DNA of 64,000 nucleotides from Physcocola sp002396385 (GCA_946535435.1 CAMNDM010000009.1:28449-92448), one strand, 5' to 3'; numbered from the stretch's first letter, positions 1 through 10,080 are shown. Numbers and translations: made by a program. Notes: a model not told the origin generated them from the letters alone.

Positions 1-1
1 A

Positions 2-1084
2 GAAAAGAACCTGACGCCAGCAGGCGAGAACGAATTGTTCGCCCATGTCTCTGCCTTGATAGAACAAAGCCGCCAACAGGTGGCAAAGGCAGTGAATACC
101 GCCATGGTTTATACCTACTATGGCGTGGGCCGGTATATTGTGGAGTTTGAACAGGGTGGGGAGAAGCGTGCCGAATACGGAAAAGGTGTGCTGAAACGAT
201 TGTCGGAAAGACTGACAGAGAAGTATGGAAATGGTTGGTCAGAAGAGACCTTGAAAAAGTGTAGAAAGTTTTATCAAATATATAAGATTGGGTCTACATC
301 GCAGACCCAATCCCTAGGTACAACAGAATTGGTCCACAGTGTGGACCAAATGTACAACTTTACGCTTTCGTGGAACCACTATCAGATTCTTATGCGTATC
401 GACAACCCCCAAGCGCGCAGTTTTTACGAGATTGAGGCCCACAACCAGCAGTGGAGCGTACGCCAGTTGCAGCGACAAGTTGGAAGCAGTTTGTATGAGC
501 GTTTGGCTCTGAGCAGAAACAAGGACGAGGTGATGCGTTTGGCGAACGAGGGACAGACCTTCGAGAAGCCTATTGATATCATTAAGAATCCGCTGGTATT
601 AGAATTTGTGGGATTAAAACCAGATAGCTCTTATAGCGAAACGGATCTTGAGAGTGCTATCATCGATAAATTGCAAATGTTCCTATTAGAGATGGGCAAA
701 GGCTTCTTGTTTGAGGCAAGACAGAAACGCTTTACCTTCGACGAGGACAATTTTTATGTTGATTTGGTTTTCTATAACAGATTGTTGCAGTGTTTTGTGT
801 TGATTGACTTAAAGATTGACAAACTCACGCACCAAGATTTGGGACAAATGCAGATGTATGTCAATTACTACGACCGCTACGAAAAACAAGATTTTGAAAA
901 ACCGACCATTGGTATTCTGCTCTGCAAAGAGAAGAACGATGCCCTTGTGGAACTGACTTTGCCAAAGGACGCCAACATCTATGCACAGCAATACGCATTG
1001 TGCCTGCCCGACAAGGCTCTGCTGCTGCAGAAACTGAACGAGTGGACAGAAGAATTTGAAAACCAGAAGGAGGTAAGACTATGA
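2..1084 (+). CDS. PDDEXK nuclease domain protein, DUF1016/YhcG family (5' end outside window)
   Basis: The reading frame is open from base 2, so the true start lies upstream; the first start-like codon seen (TTG at 35) is internal to a typical YhcG/DUF1016 N-terminal helical region (SALIEQSRQQVAKAVNTAMV). The C-terminal part carries a PD-(D/E)XK nuclease core: FYVDLVFYN, then FVLIDLKI about ten residues on, then a GQMQMYVNYYDRY helix. Family members are frequently found inside type I restriction-modification operons, where their exact role is unclear. The stop overlaps the next start (ATGA at 1081-1084), so it is translationally coupled to hsdS. Function in DNA cleavage is inferred from the fold only. 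Confidence 0.85.
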   Translation, partial: EKNLTPAGENELFAHVSALIEQSRQQVAKAVNTAMVYTYYGVGRYIVEFEQGGEKRAEYGKGVLKRLSERLTEKYGNGWSEETLKKCRKFYQIYKIGSTSQTQSLGTTELVHSVDQMYNFTLSWNHYQILMRIDNPQARSFYEIEAHNQQWSVRQLQRQVGSSLYERLALSRNKDEVMRLANEGQTFEKPIDIIKNPLVLEFVGLKPDSSYSETDLESAIIDKLQMFLLEMGKGFLFEARQKRFTFDEDNFYVDLVFYNRLLQCFVLIDLKIDKLTHQDLGQMQMYVNYYDRYEKQDFEKPTIGILLCKEKNDALVELTLPKDANIYAQQYALCLPDKALLLQKLNEWTEEFENQKEVRL

Positions 1085-2394
1085 GAAAAATGAAGGATAG
1101 CGGTATCGAATGGATTGGACAGATTCCGGAAGAGTGGCTAATAAAAAGAATAGGATCCCTTTATTCAGAAAGAAGAGTAAAGGTTAGTGATAAAGATTAT
1201 CCACCATTATCTGTAACAAAGAAAGGTATTTTACCTCAATTGGAAACAGTGGCCAAAACTGATGCTCATGATGATAGAAAGTTGGTTGTTAATGGAGATT
1301 TTGTAATAAATAGCCGTTCTGATAGAAGAGGATCTTGTGGCATTTCAGATCTAGATGGTTCAGTTTCGCTAATTAATACAGTGTTAACACCAAAAATTAA
1401 ACTTGATAGAGGGTATTATAGATGGTTGTTTAGTTCTGCATTATTTGCTGATGAATTTTACAAATGGGGACATGGTATAGTTGACGATTTGTGGACTACC
1501 AATTGGAATGATATGAAATCAATCGTAATTTCATATCCTCCTAAAGAAATCCAGCACTCCATTGCCACCTACCTCGACCGCAAGTGTTCAGAAATAGACA
1601 GCATAGTTCGTGAAACGGAGCAAACGATAGAGGAATATAAGAAACTGAAACAAAGTCTCATAACCGAAGTGGTGACCGGCAAAAAGCGTGTCGCTGATGA
1701 CGGTCTTTCGCTTTCTAACGAACCCCGCAAAATGAAGGATAGTGGCGTGGAATGGATTGGCGAGGTGCCGGAAGAGTGGAATTTGTGCCCATTCCGACAT
1801 TTATTAAAAGAACGAAGTGAAAAAAATAATCCGATAAAAAGTGAGGAAAGACTGTCTCTTTCAATAGAACTTGGAGTTACATTGTATTCTGAAAAAACTA
1901 CAAATCTTGATAGATTTAAGGATGATTTCACTCAATATAAATTAGCACATGAAGGTGATCTTGTAATGAATAGTATGAATATGATTGTTGGGGCTTCTGG
2001 TGTTTCAAAATATTTTGGTTGTGTTAGTCCTGTATATTATACATATTATGATGAACTAGAAGATCATGTTACAACTAAATTTTGTGAATATATCTTCAGA
2101 TGTAAAACGATGTTAAGAGTTCTGTATAGTTTAGGTAAAGGTATATATGCAATAGAACGCGGTGATGACAAAGTTAATACTTGCCGATTAAAAGTGTCGA
2201 AAGAAGATTTAAAAAGTATAATGATACCATGTCCTTCTGAAAACGAGCAACGAATTATTGTTAAATACCTTTCTACAAAGTGTTCCGAAATCGACAAACT
2301 AATTGCTGACAAGCAAACCTTGTTGCAGGAGTTGGACACCTACAAAAAGAGCCTGATTTACGAGTGTGTAACGGGGAAAAGGGAGGTAAACTAA
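1081..2394 (+). CDS. hsdS: Type I restriction enzyme specificity subunit (HsdS)
   Basis: Two half-subunits are visible, each opening with the conserved segment K-M-K-D-S-G-(I/V)-E-W-I-G followed by PEEW (residues about 4-20 and 217-233), then a target recognition domain and a conserved helix (KCSEIDSIVRETEQTIEEYK; KCSEIDKLIADKQTLLQE) ending near SLI-EVVTGK / SLIYECVTGK. This is the standard HsdS duplicated architecture that sets the bipartite DNA target of the R-M complex. The two recognition domains are much more AT-rich than the repeated flanks, as expected for modules exchanged by recombination. Start chosen from the ATGA overlap with the upstream gene. The two near-identical DNA segments at about 1090-1120 and 1732-1762 could support domain shuffling. 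Confidence 0.95.
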   Translation: MRKMKDSGIEWIGQIPEEWLIKRIGSLYSERRVKVSDKDYPPLSVTKKGILPQLETVAKTDAHDDRKLVVNGDFVINSRSDRRGSCGISDLDGSVSLINTVLTPKIKLDRGYYRWLFSSALFADEFYKWGHGIVDDLWTTNWNDMKSIVISYPPKEIQHSIATYLDRKCSEIDSIVRETEQTIEEYKKLKQSLITEVVTGKKRVADDGLSLSNEPRKMKDSGVEWIGEVPEEWNLCPFRHLLKERSEKNNPIKSEERLSLSIELGVTLYSEKTTNLDRFKDDFTQYKLAHEGDLVMNSMNMIVGASGVSKYFGCVSPVYYTYYDELEDHVTTKFCEYIFRCKTMLRVLYSLGKGIYAIERGDDKVNTCRLKVSKEDLKSIMIPCPSENEQRIIVKYLSTKCSEIDKLIADKQTLLQELDTYKKSLIYECVTGKREVN

Positions 2395-2479
2395 TAGTGC
2401 CTGGCGTAATTCCTCTGGTACAACACCGCTGAACTTGCGATTTTGTACTGGGAACGTCTCCTTTTCCCTTCTGTTTCCC

Positions 2480-2487
2480 TATCTTTG
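2480..2487 (+). promoter_or_regulatory. -7 promoter box of the ATPase/STAS gene
   Basis: TATCTTTG matches the Bacteroidota -7 consensus TAnnTTTG and lies 23 bases before the ATG at 2511. No good -33 TTTG is seen at the usual distance. It suggests the ATPase/STAS gene, and perhaps hsdR, can be transcribed separately from hsdS. Confidence 0.5.
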
Positions 2488-2510
2488 TCTAAAATTCCAA
2501 ATGCAGGAAT

Positions 2511-3464
2511 ATGAACGTATCTTTTCTTCTAAAACAGTATTTTCAAGGCGCTGAAAACGTGACGATTGATGTTTTTGATGCACAGTCTCTCAACGACGTC
2601 TACCAGCAGGTGCTGAAAACGTTGACGGCCTATTTTGAAATAGAGGTCAGTGTCCTCCAGGCTATGAGCTATTGCTTTTACGAGATTCTCGACAACGTAC
2701 ATATCCATTCCGGTAAGCCGCTTGGTACAGCCATCACGCATTTTGACTCCGAAAAAGGTGTTCTCCGTGTCTTGGTTGCAGACGATGGTGTGGGCATCAG
2801 GGCGTCGTTGGCTGAAAATGAACAGTATAGAAACATTACGGAAGAAGATGCGCTGAAAATGTGCATACAAGACACCGTGACCGACGGTAAGGGTATGGGG
2901 TTCGGACTCTACGCCACTTCGAGGCTGATGAAGAATATCGGTATCAGCTTCGTCCTGCACTCCGGCAGCCATAAACTTATATATAAAGAAGGAAATACGA
3001 AAATTGTTGAAAACGGTAGTTGGCAGGGCACCATTGTCTTTATGGAGTTGGCTACCTCAAAGGAAATTGATCCGAACGAGGTCGTTGAACATCGGACCAA
3101 CGCTGACGAGCAATATAACGAGAATTTTGTGGAGACTGACGAGTTAGACGAACTTTGGCGTGGAGGCGATTACTCTATCCTCTTTAGCTTCTCGAATTTC
3201 GGCACTGACTTCGGGACACGTGACATGGGGGCCAAAATCCGCGAACAAATCCGTCCTCTGCTTCAAAAAGGTACGTGTGTTGCCCTTGACTTTACTGGAG
3301 TGAATGTGGTATCGAACTCTTTTGCTGACGAATGTATAGCAAAACTACTCCTCGATTTCCCGTTGCCTTTGTTAAAGAGGCTGATCCAGTTCCGGGGGCT
3401 TAACCAAATGGCGGAACGCAGTGTGCTGGTCGCTTTACAACGCCGTATAAAGATGTTACAATAG
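2511..3464 (+). CDS. GHKL ATPase with C-terminal STAS-like domain (DUF4325)
   Basis: The N-terminal two thirds is a GHKL (HATPase_c) fold: N-box SYCFYEILDNVHIHS (residues about 54-68), G1 box DDGVGI and G2 box GKGMGFGLYATSRLM. There is no histidine phospho-acceptor domain, no sensor region and no membrane segment, so it is not an ordinary sensor kinase and resembles anti-sigma-type ATPases. The C-terminal 100 residues (DFGTRDMGAKIREQIRPLL ... VALDFTGVNVVSNSFADE) look like a STAS-like DUF4325 domain. It sits between hsdS and hsdR behind its own -7 box. A regulatory role in the R-M locus is inferred from position; the ATPase and STAS-like folds are read from motifs. Confidence 0.75.
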   Translation: MNVSFLLKQYFQGAENVTIDVFDAQSLNDVYQQVLKTLTAYFEIEVSVLQAMSYCFYEILDNVHIHSGKPLGTAITHFDSEKGVLRVLVADDGVGIRASLAENEQYRNITEEDALKMCIQDTVTDGKGMGFGLYATSRLMKNIGISFVLHSGSHKLIYKEGNTKIVENGSWQGTIVFMELATSKEIDPNEVVEHRTNADEQYNENFVETDELDELWRGGDYSILFSFSNFGTDFGTRDMGAKIREQIRPLLQKGTCVALDFTGVNVVSNSFADECIAKLLLDFPLPLLKRLIQFRGLNQMAERSVLVALQRRIKMLQ

Positions 3465-3568
3465 GTGTTCCATCAGGTATAAAAGTGTTGCCTTGTATGG
3501 AAGCCGGGTATATAAAGCTTCTAATTTTTGTATATAATGTACTTAGCGTGTATGGACTGTTTTGAATT

Positions 3569-6500
3569 ATGAACACTACCGAAAAACGATTTGAAAGCGA
3601 TATAGAGGCCTTCCTTATTTCTAATGCTGGAGGCTTTACCAAAGGGACCGATGCCTACGACACCAAGTTGGGGCTCTATCCCGATACCTTGTTGCGTTTT
3701 GTGAAGGACAGCCAGCCCAAGGAATGGGCAAAGTTTGAGAAGGCTTCGGGCGCTGATGCCGATAAGAAGTTCGTCAAGCTGTTTGTGGATGCTGTCGACC
3801 GCGACGGCTTGCTGAAAGTGCTTCGTGAAGGTTTTAAGAGTGTTAAGGGAGGCGGCACCTTCAGGGTGTGCTACTTCAAGCCCGAATCGAGTCTGAACCA
3901 GACTGCGGCCGAACAATATAAAAAGAACATCCTCCACTGCAACCGACAGTGGTACTATTCAAGTGATAGCAAGAAGTCGGTGGACATGGTTTTGGTGCTG
4001 AACGGAATCCCTGTTGTAGCGCTTGAACTGAAAAATCAATATACGGGCCAGAATGTCGACAACGCCAAAAGGCAGTGGCGGGAAGACCGAGAGCTTTCTG
4101 CCGCCTGCTTCCAGTTCAACCGCCGTGTGCTGGTCTACTTCTGTGTGGACCACACGCAGGTGTACATGACCACCCGGCTCGCCCAGGAAAACACCTGCTT
4201 CCTGCCGTTCAACCAGGGCAGCGCGGGCGCAGGTAACGACGGTGGCGCTGGCAACCCGGCCAACCCTAACGGCTATCCAACCGCCTATTTATGGGAACAG
4301 GTGCTTCAGGCTGACAGCCTTATGGATATTCTGCAGAAGTTCATCTCGTTGCAGAAAGATAAAGACGGAAACACCGATAAGGACAAGATGATCTTCCCAC
4401 GGTTCCACCAGTTAGATGTGGTGCGCAAGTTGGTGGCCGATGTCAGGCAGAACGGTAGCGGCAAAAACTACCTTATTCAGCACAGCGCAGGCTCTGGCAA
4501 GTCTAACTCCATTGCCTGGACGGTTTACCGCATGGCTTCGTTGCACGATGCCGACAACCGCCCTATCTTCCGTAGTGTGATCGTTGTGACCGACCGCACT
4601 GTTCTAGACCGACAGTTGCAAGATACTATTTCGGGTTTCGACCATACAGCAGGTGTGGTGGAGACCATCGACGATAAGAAAAACTCGCAAGACTTGAAGC
4701 GCGCCATTAACGATGGCGTTCGCATTATAGTGACTACCTTGCAGAAATTCCCTGTCATCTACGATGAAGTGGACAAGGAATCGGGCAGAAGCTTTGCTGT
4801 GGTGGTCGACGAGGCCCATTCCAGCCAGACGGGTTCTTCTGCCATCAAGCTGAAGGCGGCACTTGCCGACACTGAAGCCGCGTTGAGGGAATATGCCGAG
4901 GTGGAAGGCAAGAGCGAGGATGAAATAGACAAGCAGGACAAAATGTTGCAGGAAATGTTAGCCCATGGCAAACATCAGAACCTGTCGTTCTTTGCCTTTA
5001 CAGCAACGCCAAAGGGACAAACCTTGGAAATGTTTGGCTCTCCTGCGTCAGACGGTAGTTCTCATCCGTTCCACATCTACAGCATGCGCCAGGCTATTGA
5101 GGAAGGCTTCATCCTCGATGTGCTGAAGAACTACACCACCTACAACACTTGCTTCAAGATACTGAAGAAGTTCAGCGACAATCCGGATGTCCACCCTTCA
5201 AAAGCAACGAAAGCCATTATGCAGTTCGAGCAACTGCACCCGCACAACATCAGCCAGAAGAGCATGATTATTGTGGAGACTTTCCGAGAGGTGACCAAGC
5301 ACAAGATTGGCGGTAAGGGTAAAATGATGGTGGTGACCGCCTCACGCTTGGCTGCAGTCCGCTACTACCACGAAATAAAGCGCTACCTTGAAAAGAACAA
5401 CTACGACGATGTGGAGATTTTGGCCGCTTTCTCCGGCAGTATTGAAGACGGTGGGGTAGAATACACCGAAAGCAACATCAATACAAGGAAGGACGGCACC
5501 AAGATTCCAGAATCACAAACCAAGGCCGAGTTCCACGACAACTTCAATGTGCTTATAGTGGCAGAGAAGTATCAGACAGGCTTCGACGAGCCTTTGCTCC
5601 ACACTATGATTGTGGACAAAAAGTTGAAAGGCGTGAAGGCCGTTCAGACACTCAGCCGACTGAACCGCACCTGCCCTGGCAAGGAAGACACTTTCATTCT
5701 TGATTTCGTAAACAGTGCCGAAGATATTCAAGCCGCCTTCCAACCGTTCTACCAGGAAACCTTCCTGACCGAGGAAATTGATGTGGAACAGATAAACGAA
5801 ACCCGCAGCCGCCTGAACAGCTATGCCCTATACACTGAAAAGGATATAGAGGCTGTTGCTGAAATCTACAGGAACGAAAAGCGGATTGACAGCAGCAACA
5901 AGAGCGCAATGGGCAAGATTAGCAGTGCCCTGGTGCCTGTGGTGAGCCGTTATAACGAGAAAACAGACGACGAGAAATACCAGATAAGACGTGAATTGAG
6001 AAAGTTCGTCAAGTATTACGGCTATGTTACCCAAATGATTCGCACCTACGACGAGCAGTTGCACAAGGAATACCTTTTCTGCCGTTTCTTCCTGGGCTTG
6101 TTACCTCCTGAGCAGACAGCCAACATCGACCTGGAAGGCAAACTGCAGTTGGAGTTCTACAAACTGACCAGGACCTACAGCGGCAGCATTGCGCTTGAAC
6201 AGGAAAAGGGCGCAATAGAGCCTAACACCGCAGGTGCGGCAGGCAAGAAGGAACAGGAAAGTCCGCTCGACGAGATTATCCGTAAAATCAACGAAAAGTA
6301 CAACGGCGACTTCGGACCCGGCGATAGGGTGGTGATTGAAACACTTAGAGACCGTATGCTAAAAGACAAATCACTAGAAAAAAAGGCGCAGTCTTCCGAC
6401 CCTAACATCTTTAAGGATTTGTTTAGAGAAGTATTCGAAGATGTGGCTACCGAATGCTATGAAGAGTCGCAGGAAGCCTATGAGTCGCTGCTTAGAGACA

Positions 6501-6634
6501 AAAGGAAGTTCGGGGCAGTAATGTCTGTCTTGTCGGAAACGCTTTACCGCGATTTCAACAGAAAAAAATACCATGCTGTTGATAATGAACACTATGCCAG
6601 CGCGGCTGATACCAAGGTTGAATTGGATAAATAA
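3569..6634 (+). CDS. hsdR: Type I restriction endonuclease subunit R (HsdR)
   Basis: The 1021-residue protein has the HsdR order of domains. The N-terminal nuclease core is VDMVLVLNGIPVVALELKNQ (PD...ELK). The SF2 translocase motor follows: Walker A HSAGSGKSNS (about residue 310), Walker B with DEAH in VVVDEAHSSQTG (about residue 413), motif III FFAFTATPKGQT, and the second RecA-like domain ending with EKYQTGFDEPLLHTM and QTLSRLNRT. It cleaves DNA after translocation in a complex with HsdM and HsdS. HsdM is not encoded in the window and is expected upstream of base 1. The ATG is 104 bases after the ATPase/STAS stop. No frameshift or lost key residue is seen. Confidence 0.97.
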   Translation: MNTTEKRFESDIEAFLISNAGGFTKGTDAYDTKLGLYPDTLLRFVKDSQPKEWAKFEKASGADADKKFVKLFVDAVDRDGLLKVLREGFKSVKGGGTFRVCYFKPESSLNQTAAEQYKKNILHCNRQWYYSSDSKKSVDMVLVLNGIPVVALELKNQYTGQNVDNAKRQWREDRELSAACFQFNRRVLVYFCVDHTQVYMTTRLAQENTCFLPFNQGSAGAGNDGGAGNPANPNGYPTAYLWEQVLQADSLMDILQKFISLQKDKDGNTDKDKMIFPRFHQLDVVRKLVADVRQNGSGKNYLIQHSAGSGKSNSIAWTVYRMASLHDADNRPIFRSVIVVTDRTVLDRQLQDTISGFDHTAGVVETIDDKKNSQDLKRAINDGVRIIVTTLQKFPVIYDEVDKESGRSFAVVVDEAHSSQTGSSAIKLKAALADTEAALREYAEVEGKSEDEIDKQDKMLQEMLAHGKHQNLSFFAFTATPKGQTLEMFGSPASDGSSHPFHIYSMRQAIEEGFILDVLKNYTTYNTCFKILKKFSDNPDVHPSKATKAIMQFEQLHPHNISQKSMIIVETFREVTKHKIGGKGKMMVVTASRLAAVRYYHEIKRYLEKNNYDDVEILAAFSGSIEDGGVEYTESNINTRKDGTKIPESQTKAEFHDNFNVLIVAEKYQTGFDEPLLHTMIVDKKLKGVKAVQTLSRLNRTCPGKEDTFILDFVNSAEDIQAAFQPFYQETFLTEEIDVEQINETRSRLNSYALYTEKDIEAVAEIYRNEKRIDSSNKSAMGKISSALVPVVSRYNEKTDDEKYQIRRELRKFVKYYGYVTQMIRTYDEQLHKEYLFCRFFLGLLPPEQTANIDLEGKLQLEFYKLTRTYSGSIALEQEKGAIEPNTAGAAGKKEQESPLDEIIRKINEKYNGDFGPGDRVVIETLRDRMLKDKSLEKKAQSSDPNIFKDLFREVFEDVATECYEESQEAYESLLRDKRKFGAVMSVLSETLYRDFNRKKYHAVDNEHYASAADTKVELDK

Positions 6635-7058
6635 GATTTATGCATGGCTGAAGCTATTGAACCTGTGTGGAAGTTCGGAAAAATTTTTGTTGCCAGTTTT
6701 CTGGTTTATGCAGTTTTTTCGTACTTTGGTTGGTTCCTTGTCCAGAACTTTTGAGCCTTCTGTTTCTCGTTCGTATGCCGGAAAATACTTCTAATCCCAA
6801 ATTATGGTGCGGTTCTGTCGTTCTTCCAGTATAAAGAGGCCGACGTTCTCGAACTGCTTGGCTATATCAAAAATTACACCTAATTTTGTGTGAATTCTAA
6901 TAAATAGGAACTCTTGTGACGTTATCTATTGTTTCTGCTTGTTCTTGGGTAGTAAACATTAGCAGGTTGGCCATAATGGTGTTAAAAAAACCTCCAACTC
7001 ACATTTAATATTATTTCTTTTACAAGGCCGGAATGGCTGCCAATAAACTAACTGCAAA
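6635..7058 (+). other. Intergenic region, hsdR to CotH protein
   Basis: No convincing gene. A 73-codon open frame overlapping the hsdR end lacks codon bias and homology cues and was not accepted. The only recognisable signal is the promoter at 6857-6888. Confidence 0.5.
6857..6888 (+). promoter_or_regulatory. Bacteroidota-type promoter for the CotH protein
   Basis: CTTG at 6857-6860, a 20-base spacer, then TAATTTTG at 6881-6888, matching the -33 TTTG / -7 TAnnTTTG pattern. It would give a leader of roughly 165 bases before the ATG at 7059. Confidence 0.55.
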
Positions 7059-10000
7059 ATGAAGAAAGGTACTTGGTTAGGACTGTTGCTCACTTTTCTC
7101 TGTTTTGCTGACTCGTATGCAAAAGTCAGCATTACTGAAATCATGCCCAATAATGTGTCGACTATCGTTAGCGACAAATATAATTACGACGGTTATGTCG
7201 AGTTCTACAACGATGGCTCTGCTGTCGACCTGCAGGGGTGGACGGTGACCAACACAAAAGGCGATAAAACGGTGTGGAGCGTTAAACTGGGTGCTACACA
7301 CATAGTGCCAAACGGTTATTCGCTTATGTTTTTTGGAAAAGAGGAAACTGGCAGCCCTAAGGCAACGAAGGTCCAGTCTAATTATGTGGGCAGTGTTGCT
7401 GCAAAATTGAGCACCGAGGCGGGAACCATCGTTTTTGAAAAGGATGGTGAACAAATTACCTTCTCTTATCCCAATCAGGTTCCCCATTTGTCGTATTGTG
7501 CCGATGGTTTTATGGCGCCTACACCGGGAAAGGAAAATAACGGTCTGGTCACTTCCTTGTCGAACAGGGTGGCTGCGCCTTCCTTCAAGTCGGGCTCCCC
7601 GGGGCTGTATAACGAAGGGCTGAGTGTGGAGTTGGCTTGCGCTACCGATGGCGCTATCATCTATTACACCACGAACGGTGATGCCCCAACCCCTGAAAAC
7701 GCTACGGCTTATACCGGTCCTATCGTGGTTGACAAGACGACTGCATTGCGTGCGAGAGCCTTTAAAGACGGTATGCTCTTCAGTGAGATACTGACTGGCA
7801 GCTTTATTCTTCCCGACGAATTCTACAACGCGTGTGCCGGAACGGGGGAAAGACTGCCTATTGTTTCGCTAACCGCTAACGATGCCGATGTGTACGACGA
7901 TATGGTCGGTTTCTATGTACAGGGAAAAAATGGAATTGAATCGGGATGCACCCCTGCCTCTAACTACAACCAAGACTGGATGCGCTCGGCTAATTTCGAA
8001 TATATTCTCGACGGGAAAGTGGTCGATAACCAGGAGGTGGAAATTGGCGTCTATGGTGGATGCACCAGAATACATATTGCCAAAAGTTTGAAGATAAAGG
8101 CTAACAAACGTTCGGGTAAGAACAAGTTCGATTACACTGAGTTTTTTCCGAGCCGCCCTTATAAAAAGTACAAAAGCCTTGCTTTGCGTAATGGTGGTAA
8201 TGGCTATGCTTATGTGCAACCACGCTGGAGGGATATGTTCATACAAAGCCTGGCCGACGGTATGGATCTTGACCGACAAGTCGCCCAACCGGTTTCATTC
8301 TACCTGAATGGCGCGTTTTATGGCATGATGATACTTACCGAACGGTCGGGTGCTGACTATGTCTACCACAATTACGGGCTCGATGAGGATGAAATTGACC
8401 TGTTTGGCGTAAATGGCGACGGATACATCTGCGAGAATGGTACACGTGACGCTTACGACAGTATGATTGACTACGTAAGCAAGAGTTACGAGGATGACGA
8501 CTTTTACGATAAACTCAATACACATATGGATGTGGGGGAATACATCGATTATCAGATTCTGGAACAGTATGCGGGAAATACCGATTGGGTGAATAATAAC
8601 ATCAAAATCTGGAGGAAACACGATGGCGGGCGATTTCGCTGGATTGTTTTCGATACCGATTTCGGAATGTCGAAAGCTACGGCTTTAGACACCTGTATGC
8701 TCGATTTTGCTACTATGCCTATCAGGGGGAAGAAAGAGTCGTTGCTGGTTCTGATGAAATCGTGCATGAAGAACGAAGACTTCCGTTGGAGGTTCCTCGA
8801 CCAGTATCTCGATAGGTTGGAACATACTTTTACCGACGAGCGAATTGAAACGAAACACGACTCAATCCGTAGACTGACCGACCTCGATATGTGTGCCACT
8901 ATACAGAACCACACTTTTTTAAAGTGTCCGGGTTATCAGAACGAATATGATCTGGAAGCTGAAAAAATGCGGGAGTTTGCCAAGGAAAGAAAAAAATATG
9001 TGGTTAACCAGCTGAAAAAGGAATTTGGTCTGGGCGACGACACTGTTGTTATTAAAGTAAGGGCTGTCTTCCCCGATGGAGAGAACCCTGCATTCTCTTT
9101 CCTCCTCAACAAAAGAGAGTTTGAAGGGGTCAAGTATAACACTTGGTCGTATATGAACGAGCGTGTGAAGGTGGAGCCGATTATCCCTTATGGATACAGA
9201 ATCATGAAGTGGGCCCTTAATAATGTTACAGTAAGGACACAAGAGGGGAACAGATATACTGAAAAGTATTTCACGAAGGTGGCCGATTCAAGTGAGGTGA
9301 AGGTTACTATCTATTTTGAACACGACCCTCATATACAAGTTCCTTCTGGCCTTTACTTGAACGAAGTTTGTGCCTCAAACAATTCCACTCCCGACGAGAA
9401 TGGGGAGGCGTCTGACTGGATTGAAATTTACAATGGAAGCGACAATGCGGTCGACTTGGCTGGAATGTCGGTTGTGAATGAGACGAAAGAGGTTAGAAGT
9501 ACTATACCTTTCGGATACGCTGCGACTGTAGTGCCTGCACATGGCTATAAATTGCTGTGGGCCGATAAAGCTCCAACATCGGGACCGCTTCACCTGAATT
9601 TCAAGTTGGGTGTCTCTGCTCCTGAGACAATTGTATTGCGTTTGAACTACCTCGATGCTGATGTAGAGTTGAGCCGTTTGACGTATGTGCCACATGGTAC
9701 CGATGAGTCGTTTGGAAGAGAAAACGATGGCTCGTCAAATATGGTGGTTTTTGGCAAATGTTCCGATCCTTATGGGGTAGAGTCCCTAACCGCTACGCCT
9801 CTTTCGGCGAACGGAAGCATTGTCTGTCAGAATACGGCAGTAGAACCTGTTGCCGACAATGGAGCTAGACAAGTGTTCGCCGATGGCAGACAGGTTCATG
9901 TGCTGAACGCAAAAGGCAGCCACGTTCGTTTTTATTCACCAGTTGGCGATATGGTGGCAAGTGAAACATCGTTGTCCGACGAGTTCGTAGCCACAATGCC

Positions 10001-10061
10001 AAATTCTGGGGTGTATTTGGTAGTAGTTGAAAATAGGTGTTGGAAAATTGTGGCGGAATAG
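7059..10061 (+). CDS. Secreted CotH-kinase/lamin-tail-domain protein with T9SS-like C-terminus
   Basis: A signal peptide (MKKGTWLGLLLTFLCFADSYA) is followed by a lamin-tail domain (about residues 22-160, opening with ITEIMPNN), a chitobiase/FN3-like domain with the motif AIIYYTTNGDAPT (about 185-250), and a CotH-kinase-like domain (about 265-600) containing FYGMMILTERSGADYVYHNY and the metal-binding-type motif FRWIVFDTDFGMS. A second lamin-tail domain (about 760-880, LNEVCASNNSTPDENGE) precedes a final beta domain ending in GVYLVVVENRCWKIV. CotH proteins in spore formers are atypical protein kinases; in Bacteroidota the substrate of the secreted forms is unknown. A paralogue with the same architecture lies at 11343-14402. 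Surface location is inferred from the signal and the C-terminal domain, which is more divergent than in the paralogue. Confidence 0.88.
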   Translation: MKKGTWLGLLLTFLCFADSYAKVSITEIMPNNVSTIVSDKYNYDGYVEFYNDGSAVDLQGWTVTNTKGDKTVWSVKLGATHIVPNGYSLMFFGKEETGSPKATKVQSNYVGSVAAKLSTEAGTIVFEKDGEQITFSYPNQVPHLSYCADGFMAPTPGKENNGLVTSLSNRVAAPSFKSGSPGLYNEGLSVELACATDGAIIYYTTNGDAPTPENATAYTGPIVVDKTTALRARAFKDGMLFSEILTGSFILPDEFYNACAGTGERLPIVSLTANDADVYDDMVGFYVQGKNGIESGCTPASNYNQDWMRSANFEYILDGKVVDNQEVEIGVYGGCTRIHIAKSLKIKANKRSGKNKFDYTEFFPSRPYKKYKSLALRNGGNGYAYVQPRWRDMFIQSLADGMDLDRQVAQPVSFYLNGAFYGMMILTERSGADYVYHNYGLDEDEIDLFGVNGDGYICENGTRDAYDSMIDYVSKSYEDDDFYDKLNTHMDVGEYIDYQILEQYAGNTDWVNNNIKIWRKHDGGRFRWIVFDTDFGMSKATALDTCMLDFATMPIRGKKESLLVLMKSCMKNEDFRWRFLDQYLDRLEHTFTDERIETKHDSIRRLTDLDMCATIQNHTFLKCPGYQNEYDLEAEKMREFAKERKKYVVNQLKKEFGLGDDTVVIKVRAVFPDGENPAFSFLLNKREFEGVKYNTWSYMNERVKVEPIIPYGYRIMKWALNNVTVRTQEGNRYTEKYFTKVADSSEVKVTIYFEHDPHIQVPSGLYLNEVCASNNSTPDENGEASDWIEIYNGSDNAVDLAGMSVVNETKEVRSTIPFGYAATVVPAHGYKLLWADKAPTSGPLHLNFKLGVSAPETIVLRLNYLDADVELSRLTYVPHGTDESFGRENDGSSNMVVFGKCSDPYGVESLTATPLSANGSIVCQNTAVEPVADNGARQVFADGRQVHVLNAKGSHVRFYSPVGDMVASETSLSDEFVATMPNSGVYLVVVENRCWKIVAE

Positions 10062-10080
10062 CTGAGTTGGAAATAATAAA

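Noticed and set aside
6573..6794. 73-codon plus-strand frame overlapping the end of hsdR
   Set aside because: Overlaps a well-supported gene in another frame, and its composition is not protein-like; no start signal.
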